In this document: in pieces, positions 1 to 6,232 of the stretch
How positions within the stretch are numbered: position 1 is the first letter of the stretch
Layout of the letters: each line of letters begins with the position of its first letter
Source: Pseudomonadota bacterium
GTDB taxonomy: Bacteria; Pseudomonadota; Alphaproteobacteria; Rhizobiales; Xanthobacteraceae
DNA: 10,528 nucleotides
Direction of reading: 5' to 3'
NCBI GenBank assembly: GCA_963205465.1
Contig: CAUJKG010000185.1
Location: 1-10,528 of the forward strand
Notes under the pieces: generated by a model
The model's input: only the letters and a program-made list of their open reading frames with translations
The model's database searches: none
Told to the model about the DNA's origin: nothing
Position numbers and translations under genes: made by a program

Positions 1-484
1 CGCCGATGGCGGCGACGATGTAGCGGATCGCGGAAGGCGGATAAGCGAGGCCGAGGCGGCCCGGCGGAATTGCGAACTCCGCGCTTTCGCTCGCAACCCT
101 AAGATCGCAGGCCGCCGCCAGCCCCATGCCGCCGCCCATGCAGAAGCTGCGGATCATGGCGATGGTGGGGAGCGGGCAGGAGGCGATTGCGTCGAATGCA
201 ACCACGTTCGCTTCTTCGTAAGCACGCGCACCTTCGGCGTTGGCGCGCACGGTTTCAAATTCCGAAATGTCCGCACCCGAGCAGAACGGCAGCGTGCCAG
301 CCCCGCGCAGAACCACCACGCGGAGCGCGCGGTTTGCGGCAAACTCGTTCACCAGCTTCGTGACCTCCTGCCACATTCCGAAGGAAAGCGCGTTCTTTCG
401 CTCCGGGCGGTCGAAGATCAGATAGGCAACCGGGCCCTTTATTTCCGGGCGGACTTGTTGGTTAATGGGCTGCGTTGCATGCAT
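1..484 (-). CDS. Enoyl-CoA hydratase/isomerase (crotonase) family protein, 5' part
   Basis: This is the N-terminal 161 residues of a crotonase-fold protein; the gene continues past the left edge. The family acts on acyl-CoA thioesters, typically in beta-oxidation or degradation of aromatic and branched acids. Residues 25-35 carry the DRPERKNALS-type N-terminal motif. Residues 68-73 (CSGADI) and 117-121 (GGGMG) are the two segments that form the CoA-thioester oxyanion hole. The start is the ATG at 484-482; the nearby ATG at 480 is out of frame. No strong Shine-Dalgarno is visible. The position matching the catalytic Glu144 of rat crotonase appears to be Pro141 (FAIPP, where crotonase has FGQPE), so a classical hydratase reaction is uncertain. 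It is divergent from cysE across a 110-base gap. Family assignment is secure; substrate is not. Confidence 0.9.
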   Translation of the reverse strand, partial: MHATQPINQQVRPEIKGPVAYLIFDRPERKNALSFGMWQEVTKLVNEFAANRALRVVVLRGAGTLPFCSGADISEFETVRANAEGARAYEEANVVAFDAIASCPLPTIAMIRSFCMGGGMGLAAACDLRVASESAEFAIPPGRLGLAYPPSAIRYIVAAIG

Positions 485-594
485 GGCTGGAACAAGGGCA
501 ATTGCTGAGGGGTTTCAAGGGTATCACCTCGTCATAGAATTTGTGCTAGGAAGGGCCAACCCCTTTCATCGGCAAGCTGATCGGAGCAGCGCTC

Positions 595-1434
595 ATGGCC
601 CTGCATAAAAAACTGCCTCAAGGTGTTCAGGCGATTGACCCGGTATGGTCCCGGGTGCGGAACGAGGCGGAGGAATGCGCGCGGCGCGAGCCGGCGCTGG
701 CATCCTTCATCTTTACCACGGTGCTCAATCACGACTCGCTCGAACACGCGGTCGCGCATCGCGTGGCGGCACGGCTCGGTTCGAGCGACGTATCGAGCGA
801 GTTGATCGCGCAGGCGTTCCGCGAAGCCATCGAGGCGGAGCTGGTCATCGGCGCGGCCATGCGGGCCGATATCATCGCCGTTGCCGAGCGCGACCCCGCG
901 ACCTCACGCTATCTGGAGCCGGTCCTCTATTACAAAGGGTTCCACGCGTTGCAGGCGCATCGCCTCGCGCATTATCTTTGGCATCGCGGGCGCAAGGACT
1001 TCGCGCTGTATCTCCAGAGTCAGTCGTCTTCGGTGTTCGGCGTCGACATCAACCCGAATACGAAGGTCGGCAAAGGCATCTTCATCGATCATGCGACCGG
1101 CGTGGTGATCGGTCAGACCGCGGTGATCGACGACGATGTTTCGATCCTGCAGGGGGTCACACTCGGCGGTACCGGCAAGGAGCAGGGCGACCGGCATCCG
1201 AAAATCCGCCGCGGCGTGCTGCTCTCGGCGGGTGCGAAGGTGCTCGGCAATATCGAAGTCGGTTCCTGCGCGCGCGTGGCGGCGGGCTCGGTGGTGCTGA
1301 AGCCGGTTCCCGCCAATGTCACGGTGGCCGGCGTGCCGGCGCGCGTGGTCGGCGATGCAGGATGCCGGGACGCGGAGCCGTCGCGCTCCATGAACCAGAT
1401 GTTCGACATGCCCTTCATGGGCGAAGCCATCTGA
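595..1434 (+). CDS. cysE: Serine O-acetyltransferase
   Basis: Transfers acetyl from acetyl-CoA to L-serine, giving O-acetylserine, the cytosolic precursor that CysK converts to cysteine. The protein has 279 residues, close to the usual size. Residues about 10-120 form the helical N-terminal SATase domain and about 145-255 the left-handed beta-helix of hexapeptide repeats. Catalytic residues by comparison with E. coli CysE are Asp165-His166 (IDHATG) and His201 (GDRHPKI); Asp100 fits the serine-binding Asp92. The block GVTLGGTGK at 187-195 is typical. The chain ends in Gly-Glu-Ala-Ile: in this family a terminal Ile inserts into the CysK active site to form the cysteine synthase complex, so complex formation is expected. 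The ATG at 595 follows GGAG at 583-586 with 8-base spacing. A terminator follows the stop codon. Confidence 0.97.
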   Translation: MALHKKLPQGVQAIDPVWSRVRNEAEECARREPALASFIFTTVLNHDSLEHAVAHRVAARLGSSDVSSELIAQAFREAIEAELVIGAAMRADIIAVAERDPATSRYLEPVLYYKGFHALQAHRLAHYLWHRGRKDFALYLQSQSSSVFGVDINPNTKVGKGIFIDHATGVVIGQTAVIDDDVSILQGVTLGGTGKEQGDRHPKIRRGVLLSAGAKVLGNIEVGSCARVAAGSVVLKPVPANVTVAGVPARVVGDAGCRDAEPSRSMNQMFDMPFMGEAI

Positions 1435-1463
1435 TTTTCTTCCGGCTTGCCGGATCCTAGAAG

Positions 1464-1494
1464 GCGCGGGTAGGTTGCCCGCGCTTTCGTTTTC
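1464..1494 (+). terminator. Intrinsic terminator after cysE
   Basis: A 7-bp perfect stem, GCGCGGG (1464-1470) with CCCGCGC (1478-1484), encloses a 7-base loop and is followed by TTTCGTTTTC. It lies 30 bases after the cysE stop. A smaller hairpin, TCCGGC-TT-GCCGGA (1441-1454), sits just before it. The DUF3126 start is only 14 bases beyond, so some readthrough into that gene is possible. Confidence 0.6.
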
Positions 1495-1507
1495 TTCGGA
1501 GATTCTC

Positions 1508-1909
1508 GTGGACCGCGCCGAACTCGACCGCTTGCAGGACTATCTGCGCCGCACGCTCAACCCGGAAATCGGGCTCGCGGCGCGCGCGCGTGTGCAGAAC
1601 ATGGCGGAAATCATTCTCGGCGATGAGCCGATCGGCCGCGTGACCGTGGACGACGAAGACGGCGACCGCTCCTTCAACGTGACGGTGCCGATCGAGATGC
1701 CGGCGGTCAATCCGAACCTCAACGAGGCGGTGCGTGGCAAGTTCGGCAATCAGAAGATGCGCGTGGTGCCGCGCCCGAAGAAGACCGATTCCTCCGAAAT
1801 CTATATCGACGACGAATATATCGCGGTGCTGTTTCGCGACGATGCTTCCGGGCGGTCGTGGACCTTCGAAATGGCCGTGCTCGACATCGATCTGGAGCCG
1901 GAGGAGTAG
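1508..1909 (+). CDS. DUF3126 family protein with an apparent internal duplication
   Basis: An acidic 133-residue protein of unknown function, assigned to DUF3126 from the N-terminus DRAELDRLQDYLRR, the segment RVVPRPKKTDSSEIYI (85-100) and the C-terminus MAVLDIDLE (122-130). As I recall the family, members are about 65-80 residues and follow cysE in many Hyphomicrobiales, as here. This one is nearly twice that. Residues 12-64 and 74-129 look like two copies of one alpha-beta unit: each has a short N-terminal helix, then E-I-x-x-x-D-E, then D-D-x-x-G-x-R-S, then hydrophobic strands. The GTG start at 1508 is chosen because GGAG lies at 1498-1501 with 6-base spacing and because translation begins with the family N-terminus; a TTG further upstream (1475) lies inside the terminator. 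No signal peptide or membrane segment is visible. Confidence 0.8.
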   Translation: MDRAELDRLQDYLRRTLNPEIGLAARARVQNMAEIILGDEPIGRVTVDDEDGDRSFNVTVPIEMPAVNPNLNEAVRGKFGNQKMRVVPRPKKTDSSEIYIDDEYIAVLFRDDASGRSWTFEMAVLDIDLEPEE

Positions 1910-1916
1910 CAATCGT

Positions 1917-1957
1917 CATCCCGGCCAAGCATTGCGGAGCAATGCGCGAGCCGAGAT
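1917..1957. repeat. Degenerate palindromic intergenic repeat
   Basis: The outer arms ATCCCGG (1918-1924) and CCGAGAT (1951-1957) pair with one mismatch. A perfect inner hairpin, GCATTGC-GGA-GCAATGC, spans 1929-1945. The flanking wording (CGTCATCCCGGC ... GATCCATAACCAC) is typical of dispersed intergenic repeats that I recall from Bradyrhizobium relatives. It starts a few bases after the DUF3126 stop and may act as a 3' processing or stabilising structure. No T-tract follows, so it is not a standard terminator. Confidence 0.55.
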
Positions 1958-2106
1958 CCATAACCACTAGCATTCAAAATTTTGCACTGGGGCTATGGGC
2001 CCCCGCCGGAGCCTGTCATCGGGCGCGCGCAAGCGCGGCCCGTTGGCGGGGACAATCTGATAGGTCCGCAATTAACGCTGATCCGCGATCCCGCTTGCAC
2101 CTCGCA

Positions 2107-2122
2107 TTAAGACTTTATTAAC
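2107..2122 (+). promoter_or_regulatory. Candidate CtrA-binding box
   Basis: The sequence is TTAA (2107-2110), seven bases, then TTAAC (2118-2122). This matches the full TTAA-N7-TTAAC consensus of the alphaproteobacterial cell-cycle regulator CtrA exactly. It lies 50 bases before the preferred GTG start of the small membrane protein gene, where an activator site would overlap the -35 region. It is the only full match I found in an intergenic gap of this window. Binding is inferred from sequence only. Confidence 0.5.
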
Positions 2123-2171
2123 CTCGCCGCTCATGGGCCCGGTATGGCCCGTTTGTATCGGTGGCGTTGGC

Positions 2172-2504
2172 GTGATCACTCCGGAAGCATTGCAGTCTCT
2201 CTACGCGCTGGCGTTCGGCTTCGCGCTCGCCGGAATGCTCTGCTCGGGCTATCAGGTTTTCGCCGAGCGCCCGGCGAGCTTCCGGCTCCTGAACGAGACG
2301 CGGCTCCGCGCGCTTTCGGCCATTCCGTTTCTCTTGTTCGCAGCGCCCTTCATCATCGTGCGCAACGCGGTTCGCGGCCGTCACCACGAAGACCGCAATA
2401 TCGGCTTCGTTGCCATCGGGACCACGATTGCCGGCTTTTGGAGTCTGTTTGCGGGTACCGCGGCCATCGAGGCGCTGCGCTTTGCCGCCGCACTGAGCAG
2501 CTAG
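2172..2504 (+). CDS. Small three-helix membrane protein, DUF6949-like
   Basis: A hydrophobic protein of 110 residues from the GTG at 2172. Three predicted membrane helices lie at about residues 7-28, 45-65 and 80-105, joined by conserved-looking loops AERPASFRLLNE (about 29-40) and a basic RNAVRGRHHED stretch (about 62-72). The pattern matches what I recall as DUF6949 in Bradyrhizobium relatives; function is unknown. The start is uncertain. The GTG has GGTGG at 2160-2164 with 7-base spacing and gives the family-like N-terminus M-I-T-P-E-A. An in-frame ATG at 2133 would add 13 residues but has no Shine-Dalgarno and lies only 10 bases after the CtrA-type box. The next gene in the same direction is a gamma-class carbonic anhydrase, separated by two palindromic repeats. 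Confidence 0.7.
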   Translation: MITPEALQSLYALAFGFALAGMLCSGYQVFAERPASFRLLNETRLRALSAIPFLLFAAPFIIVRNAVRGRHHEDRNIGFVAIGTTIAGFWSLFAGTAAIEALRFAAALSS

Positions 2505-2584
2505 TGATCCGCCGCTAAAGTAATACGGACCTGCGAACCACCACACTGGTCTCGCGCTTTCTGCCTGTCTGTGGCATTGCTTTT

Positions 2585-2631
2585 CCTCATCCTTCGAGAC
2601 GCGATGCTGCGCATCGCTCCTCAGGATGAGG
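2585..2631 (-). repeat. Palindromic intergenic repeat, copy 1 (inverted)
   Basis: A 47-base element with 9-bp perfect terminal arms, CCTCATCCT (2585-2593) and AGGATGAGG (2623-2631). An inner perfect hairpin, GCGATGC-TGC-GCATCGC, spans 2601-2617. It matches the dispersed repeat family of Bradyrhizobium relatives that I recall, which carries GAGGAGC and GTCTCGAAGG near the two ends. In this copy that order runs on the minus strand, opposite to copy 2, 14 bases away. Confidence 0.8.
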
Positions 2632-2645
2632 TTTGTTATTTTGAT

Positions 2646-2691
2646 CCTCACCCCGAGGAGTGCGCCGAAGGCGCGCGTCTCGAAGGGTGAG
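2646..2691 (+). repeat. Palindromic intergenic repeat, copy 2
   Basis: Same family as copy 1, in the opposite orientation. The terminal arms are CTCACCC (2647-2653) and GGGTGAG (2685-2691), with an inner hairpin GCGCC-GAA-GGCGC (2662-2674) and the shared GAGGAG and GTCTCGAAGG segments. The two copies differ in arms and inner stem, but each keeps its own pairing, as expected if structure is selected. It ends two bases before the ribosome binding site of the carbonic anhydrase gene. Confidence 0.8.
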
Positions 2692-2704
2692 CGGAGAGTT
2701 TGCA

Positions 2705-3235
2705 ATGCCCCTCTATGAATTCGAAGGTATCCGGCCGGAAGTCCCCGCTGCGGATCAATTCTGGGTCGCGCCCGATGCGACGGTGGTCGGCAAGGTGCGG
2801 CTCGCCGAGAATACCAGCGTCTGGTTCAACGCGGTGCTGCGCGGAGACAACGAATGGATCGAGATCGGGCATTCGTCGAACGTACAGGACGGCTGCGTGC
2901 TGCATACCGATCCGAATTTTCCGCTGAAAGTCGGCGCGGGATGCACGGTAGGGCATCGCGCGATCCTGCATGGCTGCACGGTCGGCGATAACTCGCTGAT
3001 CGGCATGGGTGCAACCGTGCTGAATGGGGCGAAGATCGGAAAGAACTCGATCGTGGGCGCGAATGCGCTCGTGACCGAAGGCAAGGAATTTCCCGATGGC
3101 TCGCTGATCGTCGGCTCGCCCGCGAAAGTCGTGCGCGCACTCGACCAGAAGACGATCGATTTCCTGAAACTCGCCGCCGCGAGTTATTACAACCGCTGGC
3201 CGAAATACGCGAAGAGTTTCAAGCGCGTGGATTGA
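2705..3235 (+). CDS. Gamma-class carbonic anhydrase family protein
   Basis: A 176-residue left-handed beta-helix protein of the gamma-CA/PaaY/YrdA group. Family members form trimers with a metal at each interface and may hydrate CO2 or serve as acyl-CoA-related hydrolases. The three metal-binding histidines are His67, His84 and His89, keeping the 5-residue spacing of Methanosarcina Cam His117/His122. Arg46 and Asp48 (LRGD) and Gln61 match the conserved Cam Arg59, Asp61 and Gln75. Hexapeptide repeats run from about 22 to 140, followed by a C-terminal helix. The acidic loop carrying the Cam proton-shuttle Glu84 is absent, as in CamH-type members. The ATG at 2705 follows GGAG at 2693-2696 with 8-base spacing; the frame extends upstream only into the repeat. 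Catalytic activity is plausible but unproven. Confidence 0.92.
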   Translation: MPLYEFEGIRPEVPAADQFWVAPDATVVGKVRLAENTSVWFNAVLRGDNEWIEIGHSSNVQDGCVLHTDPNFPLKVGAGCTVGHRAILHGCTVGDNSLIGMGATVLNGAKIGKNSIVGANALVTEGKEFPDGSLIVGSPAKVVRALDQKTIDFLKLAAASYYNRWPKYAKSFKRVD

Positions 3236-3262
3236 CCGGCAACGTGAGCGTACGCGCTTGAA

Positions 3263-4384
3263 TTACCGGAAGATCGAGAACAGGCCGAAATTTTCGGGGC
3301 GGCGCGGCTCGGGGGCCGCGATCTGCACCGGCGGCGGGTTGATGTAGCCTTTGGCCATTCCGGTCTTAGGGTCGCCGTAGTTCCGGTAGCCGTTGGTTTC
3401 CAGATAGATGAAGAACTTCGCCTGCCGCGGCGTCCACCACCGCGCGAGCTTGGCTTGATAGCGGCTCAGACGAATGCAGCCGAGGCTTACCGGCGCGCCG
3501 AAGGTGCCGCCGGAATCGAGGCCGCCGGCGATCTGGTGAATGCCGTTCGCGCGCTCGCCGACGTATCCTTTGTCAGGCAGGAAGTGCAGGAAGTTCGGCA
3601 TCTCGATCGGGCGGCCGCCGTTTTCGAACATCGCGATATGCGGGCGGCCGCCGCCCATGCGCTCGTCGCGCTTGGCGTCGGCGGGCGTATAGCGCCGGTC
3701 CGAACTCCAGTTGCGGTTCTGGATGACGTTGATCGGCGCATAATAGTTGTTGTTCGGCCGTTGCTGCCAGCGGCTCGACGAGGTGACGAAGCGATAGACC
3801 AGCTTCGGTTTGCCGTCCTTGATCTCGCAGAAATTCAAGGTCTGCCCGACGCACCAGCCGTTATGCACGCGCGCCTTCACGACATGATCGGTTTTGAAGC
3901 GGTGGACCTGTTCGAGATAGTTGTTCAGGTCTTCGAGCTCGGTCGTCAGCGCGACGGTTTCTTCAGCGGACGCATCTTCGGAGTCGAGCAGCGATTTCGG
4001 AGTTTCTTTCGCGAGGGTTTCGATGCCGACTTTGCGCGCGAGCGCGATCTTGCGCAGGCGCGGGAATTCGGTGAGTTCATCGAGCCGCGAGATGTATTCG
4101 GTAACACCGCGGCAGTGGCCGGTTTCGTCGGCTGAATTCAGATCGGCGACGATGTAACGGTTGCGGATGTTACCGGCGAGCTTTTCGTTCTCGTTGATCG
4201 CTGCCGGGATCGAAAACGGCGCGTCCGTCTTTACGTCCTTGAGCTTTTCAAACGGAATGCGGCAGGGAGCGTCGAGGTCCTGAATTTTTCCTGCCGACAT
4301 GGAATTCGTCGTGCGTTGCGCCGACGCCGGCATGGCCGTGAGGCTTAAAGCCGCGAGCCCCAAAAGGAGCGTTACGCTGCGCAT
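3263..4384 (-). CDS. Secreted L,D-transpeptidase-like protein (YkuD fold)
   Basis: Predicted periplasmic protein of 373 residues. Residues 1-22 form a signal peptide (basic start, hydrophobic core LLLGLAALSLTA, cleavage after ASA). Residues about 195-330 resemble the YkuD catalytic domain, which forms or cleaves L,D bonds in peptidoglycan. Visible catalytic elements are His283 (GIHQ) and SLGCIRL at 300-306, with nucleophile Cys303 and Arg305. The His often seen before Gly-Cys is Leu301 here, a position that varies in the family. Residues about 40-190 form an unrecognised N-terminal region with cysteines at 41, 91, 178 and 186. The C-terminal tail is Pro-rich. The start is the ATG at 4384, preceded on the minus strand by GGGGGA; a longer frame would bury the signal peptide. 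The 3' end is convergent with the carbonic anhydrase gene, 27 bases apart. Confidence 0.82.
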   Translation of the reverse strand: MRSVTLLLGLAALSLTAMPASAQRTTNSMSAGKIQDLDAPCRIPFEKLKDVKTDAPFSIPAAINENEKLAGNIRNRYIVADLNSADETGHCRGVTEYISRLDELTEFPRLRKIALARKVGIETLAKETPKSLLDSEDASAEETVALTTELEDLNNYLEQVHRFKTDHVVKARVHNGWCVGQTLNFCEIKDGKPKLVYRFVTSSSRWQQRPNNNYYAPINVIQNRNWSSDRRYTPADAKRDERMGGGRPHIAMFENGGRPIEMPNFLHFLPDKGYVGERANGIHQIAGGLDSGGTFGAPVSLGCIRLSRYQAKLARWWTPRQAKFFIYLETNGYRNYGDPKTGMAKGYINPPPVQIAAPEPRRPENFGLFSIFR

Positions 4385-4523
4385 GCGATCCCCCGCAAGC
4401 CCGAGAAGGAACCCGAATCCCATTGGAACTCTGGGCGCTGCCCTCCACCTTGGCAAGGCATTGCCGGACGCGATCCGTTCACATTCACGTTGATCGCTGC
4501 ACCTCATTTTCGCAACCCCGTTG

Positions 4524-4564
4524 AAAAAGGGGTGAGGCCGGCTTCGGGGGACGAAGCCGGCCTC
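4524..4564 (-). terminator. Intrinsic terminator after the BTLCP gene
   Basis: A perfect 13-bp stem (4534-4546 with 4552-4564) closes a 5-base loop. Read on the minus strand, a run of five T (4528-4524) begins five bases after the stem. It lies 66 bases beyond the stop of the minus-strand cysteine protease gene and about 140 bases upstream of the transpeptidase-like gene, so the two are probably separate transcription units. Confidence 0.65.
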
Positions 4565-4630
4565 CGCAGGACCGGTCAGGGGACGGGGAGGGGTGGGGAC
4601 GTGACCGGGTCTTGCGTTTCCTTGTGTTCG

Positions 4631-5260
4631 TTAGCGGGCCGCGACGAACGGCGTCGGACGATCGTCGCCGAGCGAAACCCAGAGGTTGGGGTCATGCTGC
4701 GCCTGCCGCTTGATGTAGCGGTAGCCGGTCTCGGCCCAGGGCAGGACTTCCTCGACCTGGTTGTCGAGAATGAATTCGCCTTTGTCGGTGCGAACCGTCA
4801 GCACCGAATGGCCTTCGCCTTTCTTGTCGCGCACCACAGTGATGAGGAGTGCGGAACGCGGCCAGCCGAGCTGCATCAGCATGCGGCGCTTCAAGAGCAC
4901 GTAGTCTTCGCAATCGCCGTAGCCGTCTTCCGGGTAGGTCCACTTCTCGACCACGCCGTAATGCTCGAGATCGGTCAGCGGCTTGATGCGATCGTTCACG
5001 AAACGATTGATGCGCTCAAGCTCGCGCTTGGCAGCCGCGGTGTACTGCACGTCGCGCGGGGTCATGCGCTGCGTGTTGCATTCCCACGGACGCGCTTCGC
5101 AGAACTGCACCCAGCCGATCGGCGGGCGCGTGTTGTCGCCGACGGCGACATACAGCATTCTCTTTTGCGCGTGTGCTCCCGTTACTCCGCTACACGCAAT
5201 CGCGGCAAATGCGGTCAAGATAACCGCGATACGTGCGCCGTATCCTTTGTACGCAACCAT
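4631..5260 (-). CDS. Transglutaminase-like cysteine protease (BTLCP, DUF920)
   Basis: A 209-residue secreted or periplasmic protein of the bacterial transglutaminase-like cysteine proteinase family. The predicted triad is Cys117 (YGDCEDY), His151 (GEGHSVL) and Asp166 (ILDNQ), all intact. Residues about 8-32 form a signal peptide ending near AHA. Cys54 and Cys61 could form a disulfide. LapG, the c-di-GMP-controlled protease that releases adhesins, belongs to the same superfamily, but this protein resembles the widespread alphaproteobacterial BTLCP group and no LapA or LapD gene is present in the window. The ATG at 5260 is preferred, with GGGGC about 6 bases before it; an in-frame TTG at 5272 would add four residues. 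The gene is bounded by terminators on both sides and appears monocistronic. The substrate is unknown. Confidence 0.88.
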   Translation of the reverse strand: MVAYKGYGARIAVILTAFAAIACSGVTGAHAQKRMLYVAVGDNTRPPIGWVQFCEARPWECNTQRMTPRDVQYTAAAKRELERINRFVNDRIKPLTDLEHYGVVEKWTYPEDGYGDCEDYVLLKRRMLMQLGWPRSALLITVVRDKKGEGHSVLTVRTDKGEFILDNQVEEVLPWAETGYRYIKRQAQHDPNLWVSLGDDRPTPFVAAR

Positions 5261-5468
5261 AAAACGCCCCAACCCTTGTTTTTCTTGTTGAGGCGATCAT
5301 GGCAGAGACGTTTTGAGACTCGTCTAACTTGCGTCGCAAAAGTCGCGGTGTTCTTTCATAAAAACTGGAGCAAGTTTTCGAAGCGTTTGAATCGTATTTG
5401 TCTAAAATTGTAATCATCCGCACGCGCCAAAAAAAGAAGAACCGGCTTGGAGAAGAGTTGGCGCAAAG

Positions 5469-5498
5469 AAAAAAGCCGCCCGGCGAGGGCGGCTTTTT
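5469..5498 (-). terminator. Intrinsic terminator after the PilZ gene
   Basis: GCCGCCC (5475-5481) pairs with GGGCGGC (5487-5493) around a 5-base loop. On the minus strand six T follow the stem directly (5474-5469). Five T also follow on the plus strand (5494-5498), so it could work in both directions. It begins 27 bases after the PilZ stop codon and insulates the cysteine protease gene from PilZ transcription. Confidence 0.85.
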
Positions 5499-5519
5499 GG
5501 TGTTCGGTTTTTTAGCGGA

Positions 5520-6140
5520 TCAGAAATCGTCCATGCCGATATTCTGCTCGAGCGTGTCGACGGTCTGGATGCGCGCGAATTCAATGGCGAAGCCGGATTC
5601 CAGATGACGGACGACGCGGCCGGGCGTGCGGCCGAGCGTGACGGGCGTGCCGATCGGCGGCTTGTCGCGCGATTGAACGGCAGCGCCCGAAAGCGAGACG
5701 TCGAGCACGCGCGCAGGTATCGACTCGCCGCTGGAGAAGGTGAGCATGGAGCGCGGATTGCGCATCGTGTAGCGCTCGTGGCGGCGATCTTCCGGCAGGC
5801 CGAGCGAGTTACGGTTTGCAAACCACGTCAACTGATCGGCGAGCTTGTCGCGGCGGCGGATGGTGCCCTGAATGGTCATAGCGAAGCCGTTCTCGATCAG
5901 GCGAACGCAGAGGCCTTCGAGCCGGCCGATGTGATCGATATAGGCGACGACCTGCTCGCCGGTGCGCGGTTGCGCTGGTGCAATCAACGCGACGCCGCCG
6001 GGCGACATGTTGAGCGTGCGGCAGGTGAATTCGCGCCGGTCCGCGAGCATATAGCGACCCGTCAGATCGATCTTTACGCGCTGGCTGCGGCGGCGCTCCT
6101 GATTGCGTGGAAGCGTTACCGCTCGATTCAATTGACGCAT
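5520..6140 (-). CDS. Tandem PilZ-domain protein, probable c-di-GMP effector
   Basis: A cytosolic protein of 206 residues with two PilZ domains. PilZ domains bind cyclic di-GMP through RxxxR and (D/N)xSxxG motifs. Domain 1 (about 14-95) has Arg17...Arg21 and Asn44-x-Ser46-x-x-Gly49. Domain 2 (about 116-195) has Arg119...Arg123 and Asp147-x-Ser149-x-x-Gly152. Both motif pairs are intact, so each domain may bind ligand. No output domain is attached, so it probably acts by protein contact. The ATG at 6140 is chosen because upstream codons in the frame give low-complexity Arg/Pro-rich sequence that overlaps the PAS gene. It has only a weak ribosome binding site. The stop of the PAS_5 gene lies 92 bases upstream on the same strand; cotranscription is possible, but the gap carries its own candidate regulatory 10-mer. 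Confidence 0.9.
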   Translation of the reverse strand: MRQLNRAVTLPRNQERRRSQRVKIDLTGRYMLADRREFTCRTLNMSPGGVALIAPAQPRTGEQVVAYIDHIGRLEGLCVRLIENGFAMTIQGTIRRRDKLADQLTWFANRNSLGLPEDRRHERYTMRNPRSMLTFSSGESIPARVLDVSLSGAAVQSRDKPPIGTPVTLGRTPGRVVRHLESGFAIEFARIQTVDTLEQNIGMDDF

Positions 6141-6190
6141 GTTAAACCGGTCTTTGCGCGAGAAATTCGCGAAAACCCTACGGGATCGTT

Positions 6191-6200
6191 GGTTAACGAG
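6191..6200 (-). promoter_or_regulatory. Shared 10-mer upstream of the PilZ gene
   Basis: GGTTAACGAG on the plus strand reads CTCGTTAACC toward the gene, 50 bases before the PilZ ATG. The identical 10-mer occurs 111 bases before the PAS_5 start in the same orientation. It contains the palindrome GTTAAC and a TTAACC half-site like that recognised by CtrA, but no second half-site at the right spacing. This is a weak regulatory candidate. Confidence 0.3.
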
Positions 6201-6232
6201 CCGTGTCGATTTGTGGCCGGCTGGTGGCTTGG

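Noticed and set aside
645..1460. 271-codon ORF overlapping cysE in another frame
   Set aside because: Product is Arg/Gly-rich low complexity typical of out-of-frame high-GC translation; cysE is certain.
2133..2171. ATG at 2133 as start of the small membrane protein
   Set aside because: No Shine-Dalgarno, only 10 bases from the CtrA-type box, and the added 13 residues do not resemble the family N-terminus. Kept as an alternative, not preferred.
3236..3262. Terminator between the convergent carbonic anhydrase and transpeptidase-like genes
   Set aside because: Only a short GCGTACGC palindrome and no T-tract on either strand.
3455..4135. 226-codon plus-strand ORF opposite the transpeptidase-like gene
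   Set aside because: It is antisense to a gene with a signal peptide and YkuD motif. Its product has no recognisable motif and no ribosome binding site, which is common for high-GC shadow frames.
4490..5413. 307-codon plus-strand ORF opposite the BTLCP gene
   Set aside because: It lies antisense to a gene with an intact Cys-His-Asp triad and runs through two intergenic gaps and a terminator; no family resemblance.
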